Positions 1-4,640 of a stretch of DNA of 7,545 nt are shown here, in pieces. Position 1 is the stretch's first letter, and every line of letters starts with the position of its first letter. The stretch comes from Microcaldota archaeon (GTDB lineage: Archaea; Micrarchaeota; Micrarchaeia; Micrarchaeales; CABMGC01), in contig JASHXR010000050.1 in NCBI GenBank assembly GCA_030043435.1, positions 1-7,545 on the forward strand, read 5' to 3'. The translations under genes and the position numbers were made by a program. The notes beneath the pieces are model-generated. The model did not search any database. It saw nothing but the letters and a program-made list of their open reading frames with translations, and was not told the origin of the DNA.

Positions 1-1
1 A

Positions 2-775
2 GTCAACTTCGAGGCTACATATCCAAAGCTGCTTCCTGCCGTGGCAGTGATGTACGTAGCCCCTGCGCTGATAGCGTTCCTCTTCTTCATACTCAAGAAC
101 TCGTTCCTTGCGTACAGCGAGTACATAGGCGAGTTGGCTTCTGAGAGCAGGTACATAAAGGTCTACGGCGTCTCGACCCTGCTCGTCGCGGTCTTCGTAG
201 TGGCGATATTCACTTCAAGCCTTACAGGGATAGGGATAGACTACGCCAGCAGCACGATAAGCCTTGCTGGCATAATACTCAACCCGTTCAACCTGCTGGT
301 GCTGGCCGGGCTGATACTGATAGCCCTCTTCATAGCCGCGAACTATTTCGAGGTCAGCAGGCTACGGGCTCCGGGACTCCTGGGACTTCTGGTAGGCATA
401 GCCGCGATTCTTTATGCGGCCTTGAACTATGCGCCGTCTGTCATGCTTGGCATAGGCCAGAACCTCCCGCTGGTCGGGATCTCCGCGCTCCTGCTTGCGG
501 TTACGGTAGCGCTGGCGGTCATGAGGGACAGGAGGGCAGGACTGGTCGCAATGCTGTGGCTCTTCCTCTCGATAAACCTCTTCGGCGTGCTGCAGTACCA
601 GTCTCTCTTCGGTGGGGCAACGGACTTCACAGGCTACCTCACCAACAGCGCAAGCGGCAACTACATCCTGCTGATCTCGCTGGTGGGGGGAAGCGCACTT
701 GTCGCGGCCTTGGCGCTGTTCATATACGTGAGCTATGTCAAGAGGGAGCCCACCAAGAAGGCTGCATACTACTGA
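2..775 (+). CDS. cydB: Cytochrome bd-type oxidase subunit II (CydB-like), N-terminus outside window
   Basis: The frame is open from the left edge, so this is the last 257 residues of a longer membrane protein; no start inside the window need be real. About seven hydrophobic segments are visible, ending in the short basic tail YVKREPTKKAAYY. Family-like features in order are: a segment like the CydB 'FP..Y..LLPALY.P' helix (ATYPKLLPAVAVMYVAPAL); a polar stretch after it where CydB has RGvaFEFR (here LKNSFLAYSEY, with Lys for the usual Arg); a Gly-containing loop (TGIGIDYAS); then ILNPFNLLVLAG, matching the CydB 'LNPf.ll.G' helix; and a final helix near the C-terminus. CydB normally has eight or nine helices, so one or two are missing to the left. 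In the family, subunit II pairs with haem-binding subunit I (CydA) in a quinol:O2 oxidoreductase of the cytoplasmic membrane. CydA would be expected to the left. The assignment is by remembered family pattern and is moderate; another polytopic membrane protein remains possible. Confidence 0.6.
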   Translation, partial: VNFEATYPKLLPAVAVMYVAPALIAFLFFILKNSFLAYSEYIGELASESRYIKVYGVSTLLVAVFVVAIFTSSLTGIGIDYASSTISLAGIILNPFNLLVLAGLILIALFIAANYFEVSRLRAPGLLGLLVGIAAILYAALNYAPSVMLGIGQNLPLVGISALLLAVTVALAVMRDRRAGLVAMLWLFLSINLFGVLQYQSLFGGATDFTGYLTNSASGNYILLISLVGGSALVAALALFIYVSYVKREPTKKAAYY

Positions 776-825
776 GGGCAGAGCGTTGCGAATGCGTCAG
801 CGTCTTGCCGCCCTTCATGCAAGGC

Positions 826-1230
826 TCACGGCCTCCTGTTGGCCTTGAGCGCAGGGTCTGGAGTGCGGACCTGCGCGCGCGGTTTCATAGCGCGCTTCTC
901 AGCCTTCCTGGCGGCGCTGGACTGCCGACGCGCTGCTGCTGCATCCCTTATCGTCTGAGCGCGGGACTGCCTTGCCTGGGTCTGCGCCTTCTGGGCCTGG
1001 CGCGCCGCGAATCTCGCCTCCCTGAATTTGGGCGTCGTCCTGCCTGTCGTATGGCGGCTGTGCTTCGCCTTCCTGTCCCCGTATAGCCTAGGTATGTTCA
1101 GGAAAGAGGTCGGACTGCCAGTGCTCTTTCTGAAGGTCTCGCGCAGCGCGGCGTCGATGGGCTTGAAGACCAGCTGCTTCGGAAGCTGCACTGCCGCGGA
1201 GTTGGCGGGCCTCTGTCTCATGGATGTCAT
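826..1230 (-). CDS. Small, very basic Arg/Ala/Gln-rich protein of unknown function
   Basis: This 134-residue protein is not recognised. About a quarter of residues are Arg or Lys, and there is no Cys or Trp. The N-terminal half is mixed and could fold (QLPKQLVFKPIDAALRETF, then SFLNIPRLYGDRKAKHSRH). The C-terminal half is a repetitive Ala/Arg/Gln/Lys stretch, likely a charged helix or disordered tail (AARQAQKAQTQARQSRAQ and onward). This suggests nucleic-acid or ribosome binding, but that is inference from composition only. The first ATG (1230) is chosen because a good TATA box lies about 33 bases upstream, giving a leader of only a few bases; an in-frame ATG three codons later is an alternative. 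It converges with the CydB-like gene (50 bases between stops) and is divergent from the L7Ae cluster. The open frames on the opposite strand here look like shadows. Confidence 0.6.
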   Translation of the reverse strand: MTSMRQRPANSAAVQLPKQLVFKPIDAALRETFRKSTGSPTSFLNIPRLYGDRKAKHSRHTTGRTTPKFREARFAARQAQKAQTQARQSRAQTIRDAAAARRQSSAARKAEKRAMKPRAQVRTPDPALKANRRP

Positions 1231-1258
1231 GATAATCAGGGTTATCTCTCACGGTTCC

Positions 1259-1266
1259 TTTTTAAA
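1259..1266 (-). promoter_or_regulatory. TATA box for the small basic protein gene
   Basis: On the minus strand the sequence reads TTTAAAAA, centred about 33 bases before the ATG at 1230. With the usual archaeal spacing of about 25 bases from TATA to start site, transcription would begin near 1237 and give a nearly leaderless mRNA. Confidence 0.5.
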
Positions 1267-1391
1267 CATTAGCTCTATGTTGGACGCTCCCTGGACCTGC
1301 GGTGCCTGCAGCCAGATCGAGGTAGTGGCGACGATAAACACGAAGTACACCTAGGCGAGTGCGGCGCTGCGCGGCTTGGGAGACCTCGCAC

Positions 1392-1399
1392 TTTATAAG
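1392..1399 (+). promoter_or_regulatory. Distal TATA box of the L7Ae-S28e-L24e cluster
   Basis: TTTATAAG lies about 82 bases before the L7Ae ATG. With usual spacing, transcription would start near 1421, giving a leader of about 57 bases. That leader would contain two short hairpins and the candidate kink-loop. Confidence 0.45.
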
Positions 1400-1410
1400 C
1401 TTTTATGCGC

Positions 1411-1420
1411 CTATATATTA
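1411..1420 (+). promoter_or_regulatory. Proximal TATA-like box of the L7Ae cluster
   Basis: CTATATATTA lies about 62 bases before the L7Ae ATG. It would start transcripts near 1441, just at the second leader hairpin. It may be an alternative to, or work together with, the box at 1392. Either start keeps the candidate kink-loop in the mRNA. Confidence 0.4.
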
Positions 1421-1424
1421 CCAT

Positions 1425-1455
1425 CTATCATCCGGATAGAGCAACTTATCGTTGC
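1425..1455 (+). promoter_or_regulatory. Two adjacent short hairpins in the L7Ae leader
   Basis: Two perfect five-base-pair stem-loops lie one base apart. CTATC (1425-1429) pairs with GATAG (1435-1439) around a five-base loop. GCAAC (1441-1445) pairs with GTTGC (1451-1455), also around a five-base loop. They lie just downstream of the predicted start sites and just before the kink-loop candidate, so the leader may fold as a compact array. Five-pair stems are weak evidence alone. Confidence 0.35.
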
Positions 1456-1472
1456 ACCGATGAAATGAGGTG
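1455..1472 (+). promoter_or_regulatory. Candidate kink-loop (L7Ae-binding site) over the L7Ae ribosome-binding site
   Basis: The RNA reads CACC-GAU-GA-AAU-GA-GGUG. CACC pairs with GGUG as the C-stem. GAU is a three-base bulge whose third base is U, as L7Ae prefers. The two GA dinucleotides can form the tandem sheared G-A pairs, and AAU closes the loop. The pattern matches the U4-type motif (stem-NNU-GA...GA-stem), except that the second stem is replaced by a loop. The 3' strand includes AGGUG, the probable Shine-Dalgarno sequence five bases before the ATG, so L7Ae binding would block translation initiation. Control of L7Ae through kink-turns in its own mRNA leader has been described in Sulfolobus. 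The call here is by motif only. Confidence 0.5.
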
Positions 1473-1477
1473 TAGGT

Positions 1478-1975
1478 ATGGCAAAAGCCTATGTGAAATT
1501 CGAGACACCGAAGGAGCTTGCTGGCAAGATCGCGGAGACGCTCCAGCTCGCGAAGGAGAGCGGGACAGTGAGGAAGGGCGCGAACGAGGTTACGAAGAGC
1601 GTCGAGCGCGGCCTGGCGAGCTTCGTCGTGCTGGCAGAGGACGTCGAGCCAGAGGAGGTAGTGATGCATATCCCGACGATCTGCGGGCAGAAGAAGGTGC
1701 CTTTCGGATACATCGCCACGAAGCTCGAGCTCGGCAGGGCGATAGGCATGAACGTGCCGTGCGCTGCAGCGGCGATAGAGAAGCCAGGCGGCTCGGAGCA
1801 CCTCATGAAGGACGTGATCGCGCGGATAACCGGCAAGACAGGCGGAGGGGAGAAGGCCCCGCAGGAGAAGGAGCAGGCGCAGAAGCAGAAGCCTGCGCAG
1901 CCTAAGCAGAAGAAGGAGGCTCCAAAGGATGCACAGGCGCCTGGACAGCCTGCCAAGCCTGTAGAGAAGGCGTGA
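1478..1975 (+). CDS. rpl7ae: Ribosomal protein L7Ae (kink-turn binding protein)
   Basis: This is L7Ae, a large-subunit ribosomal protein that in archaea is also the core of box C/D and H/ACA guide RNPs and of RNase P, binding kink-turn RNA. The core covers residues 1-117. It contains the RNA-contact motif RKGANEVTKSVERG (32-45), then VVLAEDVEPEEVVMHIP (50-66), the VPFGYIATKLELGRAIG segment (74-90) and VPCAAAAI (93-100). All are family hallmarks. The core ends near residue 117. A tail of about 45 residues rich in Lys, Gln, Pro, Glu and Ala follows; it is absent from most archaeal homologues (about 120 residues) and is probably disordered. The ATG at 1478 is preceded by AGGTG with a five-base spacer. 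It is the first gene of a cluster with S28e (three bases downstream) and L24e. The leader holds a candidate L7Ae-binding kink-loop, suggesting feedback control. Confidence 0.97.
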   Translation: MAKAYVKFETPKELAGKIAETLQLAKESGTVRKGANEVTKSVERGLASFVVLAEDVEPEEVVMHIPTICGQKKVPFGYIATKLELGRAIGMNVPCAAAAIEKPGGSEHLMKDVIARITGKTGGGEKAPQEKEQAQKQKPAQPKQKKEAPKDAQAPGQPAKPVEKA

Positions 1976-1978
1976 TCC

Positions 1979-2215
1979 ATGGCGCAGCAGCCGGAACAGG
2001 GCAAGAAACTGGAGGGATGGCTGGCCGAGGTGGTCGAGGTAGCGCCAAGGCGCACCGGCATCTACGGCGAGATAAAGCAGGTCCTCGGCAAGATACTCGA
2101 GGGGCCTGACAAGGGCCGCGTCATAAGGAAGAACATCAAGGGCAAGGTCAGGGTCGGCGACCTCATAAGGTTCGGCGACACGAGCAGGGAGGACAAGCCG
2201 ATACGCGCGAGGTAA
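1979..2215 (+). CDS. rps28e: Ribosomal protein S28e
   Basis: This is a 78-residue small-subunit ribosomal protein of the archaeal/eukaryotic S28e family, an OB-fold protein near the mRNA exit and E-site region. The recognisable core runs from LAEVVEV (15-21) through RTGIYGEIKQV (25-35), LEGPDKGRVIRKNIKG (40-55) and VRVGDLIRFGDTSRE (58-72). The C-terminal DTSRED corresponds to the conserved DTERE motif. It has a short hydrophilic N-terminal extension (MAQQPEQGKKLEGW), which is usual for length. The ATG lies three bases after the L7Ae stop, so it is translated from the same mRNA; its ribosome-binding site would be inside the end of L7Ae and is weak. L24e follows after four bases. Confidence 0.95.
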   Translation: MAQQPEQGKKLEGWLAEVVEVAPRRTGIYGEIKQVLGKILEGPDKGRVIRKNIKGKVRVGDLIRFGDTSREDKPIRAR

Positions 2216-2219
2216 GCAG

Positions 2220-2378
2220 ATGAGATGCTCCTATTGCACCAAGGAGATGGAGAAGGGCACGGGCCTGACCTACATCAAGAGGAACGGCGCCATAAGGTAC
2301 TACTGCTCCGACAGGTGCTACAAGTTCAGCGAGGTCTACAGGAAGAGGCCCTCGAAGAAGGATACAGAAGGTAGATAG
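2220..2378 (+). CDS. rpl24e: Ribosomal protein L24e (zinc-binding)
   Basis: This is a 52-residue large-subunit ribosomal protein, short enough to be missed by length filters. It starts MRCSYCTKEMEKGTG and continues to YYCSDRCYKFSEVYRKRP. The four cysteines C3, C6, C29 and C33 form the zinc site typical of L24e (TRASH-type fold), with the usual aromatic residues before the second pair. Length is within the archaeal range (about 50-70), with a short basic tail. The ATG is four bases after the S28e stop, and GAGGT inside the S28e end serves as ribosome-binding site. Many archaea have ndk and infB-type genes next in this cluster. Here a convergent minus-strand gene follows instead, so L24e ends the unit. 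Confidence 0.93.
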   Translation: MRCSYCTKEMEKGTGLTYIKRNGAIRYYCSDRCYKFSEVYRKRPSKKDTEGR

Positions 2379-2488
2379 GCGCAGGCCCTCTTCTGCTTAT
2401 TATACTGTCGCGTTTGGCACACCCAATACCTTGGACTGGGCGCACGCTGTTCCTTAAAACAAGCCTGTTGATAATTGTCGTCTGAGGG
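2379..2488. other. Convergent gap between L24e and the glycosyltransferase gene
   Basis: These 110 bases separate the stops of two converging genes. Pyrimidine-rich runs occur on the plus strand (CCCTCTTCTGCTTATTATA near 2387-2405). A short T run is on the minus strand near 2456. Either could help termination, but no strong hairpin or long T tract is visible. Confidence 0.3.
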
Positions 2489-3199
2489 CTACCGTACTAT
2501 CTCGTAGTCGTCCCTCACCTTGTGGCGGAGCTGGTAGAGCAGCGCGTTGGAGAGATGCCAGAGGAAGTACTTCGCCGCACCCCACTTCTTGACGCGCCTC
2601 GTGCTGGTGTACGCCACACCTCCGCTCACGTACATGGTCTTGCCTATCCTGCCCAGCCTGTGCGCCAGGTCCCAGTCGAAGTATGTAGCTAGGTGCTCGT
2701 CGAGGCCCTTGACCTTCGCATACGCCTTCCTGGTGACTATGAAGTTGGAGCCTATTATCGACGGGCGGCCGAAGAGCATCAGCAGCCTGACGAGATAGAC
2801 GGAGACGAGCTTGAAGCCGAAGGCCGTGGCCCAAGTGGAGCGCTCGAGCGGGCGTATCGGGCCAGTGGCCGCCACTATCTCATTCTCCCTGAAGGCCCTG
2901 TCGTACGCGCGCAGCGTGGTCTTCGAGATCGCAGTGTCTGCGTCTATGAAGAGGAGGAGCTCGCCCTTTGCCGCCCTCGCCGCGCTGTTGCACGCCAGCG
3001 GCACCCCCCTTCCCGCGCACTCGCAGACCGTGATGCCAGGGTAGACGGAGCGGGCCACCTCTGCTGTGCCGTCGGTGCTCATGCTGTCTGCCAGCATGAC
3101 CTCTATGTCGCGGTACCCCTGCGCCTTTATGCTCGTGAGCGTGCGGCCTATGTAGCGCGCCTCGTTGTAGGTAGGGATTATTATGCTGATGCGGACCAT
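2489..3199 (-). CDS. Family 2 glycosyltransferase (GT-A fold)
   Basis: This 236-residue enzyme is predicted to transfer a sugar from a nucleotide-sugar donor to an unknown acceptor, probably a lipid-linked glycan or surface polymer at the cytoplasmic face of the membrane. The N-terminus is classic GT2: ISIIIPTYNEARYIGRTL (4-21). ADSMSTDGT follows at 37-45, where the first Asp binds the nucleotide. The metal-binding DXD motif is FIDAD (84-88). GSNFIVTRKAY (150-160) and the acidic FDWDLAHRLGR (174-184) supply the acceptor and catalytic-base region. STRR (199-202) resembles the late S.RR motif of this group. A hydrophobic amphipathic stretch at about 125-144 may attach it to the membrane, but there is no clear transmembrane anchor. 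AGAGGT lies nine bases before the ATG. It follows the shikimate dehydrogenase-like gene by 57 bases with no clear TATA between, so co-transcription is likely. Substrate cannot be told from sequence. Confidence 0.9.
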   Translation of the reverse strand: MVRISIIIPTYNEARYIGRTLTSIKAQGYRDIEVMLADSMSTDGTAEVARSVYPGITVCECAGRGVPLACNSAARAAKGELLLFIDADTAISKTTLRAYDRAFRENEIVAATGPIRPLERSTWATAFGFKLVSVYLVRLLMLFGRPSIIGSNFIVTRKAYAKVKGLDEHLATYFDWDLAHRLGRIGKTMYVSGGVAYTSTRRVKKWGAAKYFLWHLSNALLYQLRHKVRDDYEIVR

Positions 3200-3256
3200 C
3201 CTATCCAGACCTCTTGCATCTGCATCTCTGCTTCGTGTCTACAGGCTCCTAAGACT

Positions 3257-4228
3257 CTACTGCTGCGATCCGAGGGACTTCAGGTACTCGTTCAGCGCAG
3301 CCTCCATCTCGCGCACCGGGGCCTTGCCAGACGCGAACTTCTCGACCTGGAACCCGGCCTGGAAGAGGAGCATGCGGTCGCCGTAGACCGGGGTGAGACC
3401 CGCGGCCTTGGCGTCGAGGAGGAACCTCGTCTCGTGCGGCAGATAGACGGCGTCGAAGGCTACGGCTCCGGAGTTCTTCTCCAGCAGAGAGGCCGGCACT
3501 GCCGACTCTCCGGCGTGGCCGCCTACCTTTGATCCCACAGACGTCGTGTTGACTATGATGTCGACGCGGCCAGCTGATGCGAGCGCATCGAGGCCTCCGC
3601 CGCACCTGACGCCAAGCTTCTCGGCCACTGACTTCGCGTGCTCGGGGTCCCTGCTGTATACAGTGACGTCTACGCCGTTCTTCTTGAGCATGTATGTGAG
3701 TGCCATCCCTGCGCCTCCTGCGCCTATCACGACGGCCTTTGCGCCGGTGCGCAGCTTTGCCTTTGCGTCGCGCCTCTCCAGCATCGCGGCCTGCGCGCCT
3801 ATCCAGTCGGAGTTGTAGCCCTCCAGCCTGCCGTTGTTGTTGACTATGGTGTTCACCGCGCCTATCTCGCGGGCTGTGGGGTCGACAAAGTCGAGGTACT
3901 TCATCACCTCCTGCTTGTATGGTATGCCAACGCTGGCGCCTCTTATCCTGCTTCCCGGCGCGTGCATCTCTTCCATTATACCTTTAAGGTCGTTGGTGCC
4001 TGACTTTATGTAGAGGAGGTCATCGCCGCCCTTCCTGTACGCGGCGTTGTGCATGGTCGGGCTCAGCTCTGTGGCCTTGCCCTCGCCGACTAGGAGTATG
4101 CAGACCTTGGTGGTCGGCTTTATCGCGCCGCTCGCCTCCAATTCGCTTATCTTGGCGTTGACCTCGCCGCGCATTGCAGCTTTTTGTTCCTTGAGTCTTG
4201 GCATCTCGACACCTGTCTCATCGGGCAT
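3257..4228 (-). CDS. aroE: Shikimate dehydrogenase family protein
   Basis: It is predicted to reduce 3-dehydroshikimate to shikimate with NADPH in aromatic amino acid synthesis. The substrate domain shows LSPTMHNAAY (55-64), VGIPYK (100-105, catalytic Lys105), GAVNTIV (123-129) and GYNSDWIGA (137-145, catalytic Asp141). The nucleotide domain shows the GAGGAG loop (169-174). The C-terminus carries DAVYLPHETRFL and the MLLFQAGFQ helix. Two motif positions are unusual: Gly101 replaces the common Thr of VT.P.K, and Ser140 replaces Thr of NTD. At 323 residues it is longer than typical AroE (about 270-290), mainly through an N-terminal extension of about 40. The start is uncertain. ATG 4228 has AGGTG only one base away, whereas the in-frame ATG at 4204 has AGGTG at a five-base spacer, the same as L7Ae. 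I think 4204 (315 residues) is at least as likely. A related quinate/shikimate-type dehydrogenase is possible. Confidence 0.88.
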   Translation of the reverse strand: MPDETGVEMPRLKEQKAAMRGEVNAKISELEASGAIKPTTKVCILLVGEGKATELSPTMHNAAYRKGGDDLLYIKSGTNDLKGIMEEMHAPGSRIRGASVGIPYKQEVMKYLDFVDPTAREIGAVNTIVNNNGRLEGYNSDWIGAQAAMLERRDAKAKLRTGAKAVVIGAGGAGMALTYMLKKNGVDVTVYSRDPEHAKSVAEKLGVRCGGGLDALASAGRVDIIVNTTSVGSKVGGHAGESAVPASLLEKNSGAVAFDAVYLPHETRFLLDAKAAGLTPVYGDRMLLFQAGFQVEKFASGKAPVREMEAALNEYLKSLGSQQ

Positions 4229-4244
4229 GCACCTCAGTCAGTGC
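4229..4244 (-). promoter_or_regulatory. Short hairpin covering the ribosome-binding site before the first ATG of aroE
   Basis: On the minus strand GCACU pairs with GGUGC (last pair U-G) around the six-base loop GACUGA. The ATG at 4228 follows directly. It would hide AGGUG and could favour the downstream start at 4204. The stem is short, so the evidence is weak. Confidence 0.25.
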
Positions 4245-4290
4245 CCCTGAACGGCATAGCCCCTTCTTGATTTACCCTGCTCCTTGCTAA

Positions 4291-4300
4291 TATTTATACC
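4291..4300 (-). promoter_or_regulatory. TATA box for aroE and the glycosyltransferase
   Basis: The minus strand reads GGTATAAATA, a near-consensus archaeal TATA box. It is about 67 bases before ATG 4228 and 91 before ATG 4204. Transcription would start near 4270, leaving a leader of roughly 40 or 65 bases depending on the start codon. Confidence 0.5.
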
Positions 4301-4370
4301 CGTCGCAGGCCGCAGGATGCAGAGCAGATACGTGGGCTTGTCGATGGATGCGCATGCTACGCTGATCCAT

Positions 4371-4589
4371 CTATCTGCGGGGCCTTATTCCCAGCCTGCC
4401 CAAGATGACTTCGGAAGCAGCTCTTTGCTTGGCTGCATCGCTGATGCCCATCGCATGCGCGAATGAATTAGCTGCATCCTGATTTCCCGAGCGCACCAAC
4501 TGGGTGTAACGCGCCTGTGCCGCCTCCTGTATCAGCGGGTCTTTGACGGCCTCGGACAACGGCGTGCTTCGCATCTTGCGCAGTGCCAT
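4371..4589 (-). CDS. Small protein of unknown function (72 residues)
   Basis: This is not recognised. The product MALRKMRSTPLSEAVKD... is predicted to be largely helical, Ala-rich and basic at both ends (RKMR near the start, GIRPRR at the end). It has no cysteine, signal peptide or membrane segment. The middle (QEAAQARYTQLVRSG to GISDAAKQRAASEV) could form two or three helices of a small bundle. It is supported by a strong TATA box placed 38 bases upstream in the short gap after the TrpRS stop, giving a leader of about a dozen bases. It is transcribed in the same direction as TrpRS and aroE but has its own promoter. Small size and lack of homology recognised by eye keep confidence moderate. 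Confidence 0.5.
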   Translation of the reverse strand: MALRKMRSTPLSEAVKDPLIQEAAQARYTQLVRSGNQDAANSFAHAMGISDAAKQRAASEVILGRLGIRPRR

Positions 4590-4621
4590 AAAACCACAGA
4601 TTAAGCTACAGTCTCGTGGTA

Positions 4622-4632
4622 CTTATATATTT
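4622..4632 (-). promoter_or_regulatory. TATA box for the 72-residue gene
   Basis: The minus strand reads AAATATATAAG, an excellent archaeal TATA box, centred 38 bases before the ATG at 4589. It lies just beyond the TrpRS stop codon (4641). This placement is the main reason to accept the small downstream gene. Confidence 0.55.
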
Positions 4633-4640
4633 CCTTGCTC

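Larger units (their letters stand above)
1231..1477. other. Divergent intergenic region between the small basic protein gene and the L7Ae cluster
   Basis: This 247-base region holds promoters for both directions: a minus-strand TATA box at 1259-1266 and plus-strand boxes at 1392-1399 and 1411-1420. The middle (about 1275-1380) is GC-rich. It contains a loose inverted repeat (GCGAG at 1355-1359 against CTCGC at 1385-1389) enclosing GC-rich sequence. I see no convincing gene or tRNA in it. Confidence 0.5.

Noticed and set aside
556..1086. Plus-strand 176-codon frame across the end of the CydB-like gene and the basic protein gene
   Set aside because: It overlaps a better-supported membrane protein in another phase and lies antisense to the gene with a TATA box. 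The product has no recognisable feature.
1436..1463. Full kink-turn built on the GCAAC/GTTGC hairpin
   Set aside because: GA does precede GCAAC, but GTTGC is followed by AC where GA is needed, so the tandem sheared pairs cannot form. The kink-loop at 1455-1472 fits better.
1405..1905. Plus-strand frame overlapping L7Ae in another phase
   Set aside because: The product is Arg/Glu/Asp/Gly-rich junk overlapping a certain ribosomal protein gene, a frame shadow of it.
2693..3532. Long plus-strand frame opposite the glycosyltransferase and aroE
   Set aside because: It is antisense to two well-recognised genes and its Arg/Leu/Ala-rich product matches no family; it is a high-GC shadow.
4229..4244. 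A second L7Ae kink-loop before aroE (CAC...GACUGA...GGUG)
   Set aside because: The loop is only six bases, too short for a three-base bulge plus two GA steps. Kept only as a weak hairpin.
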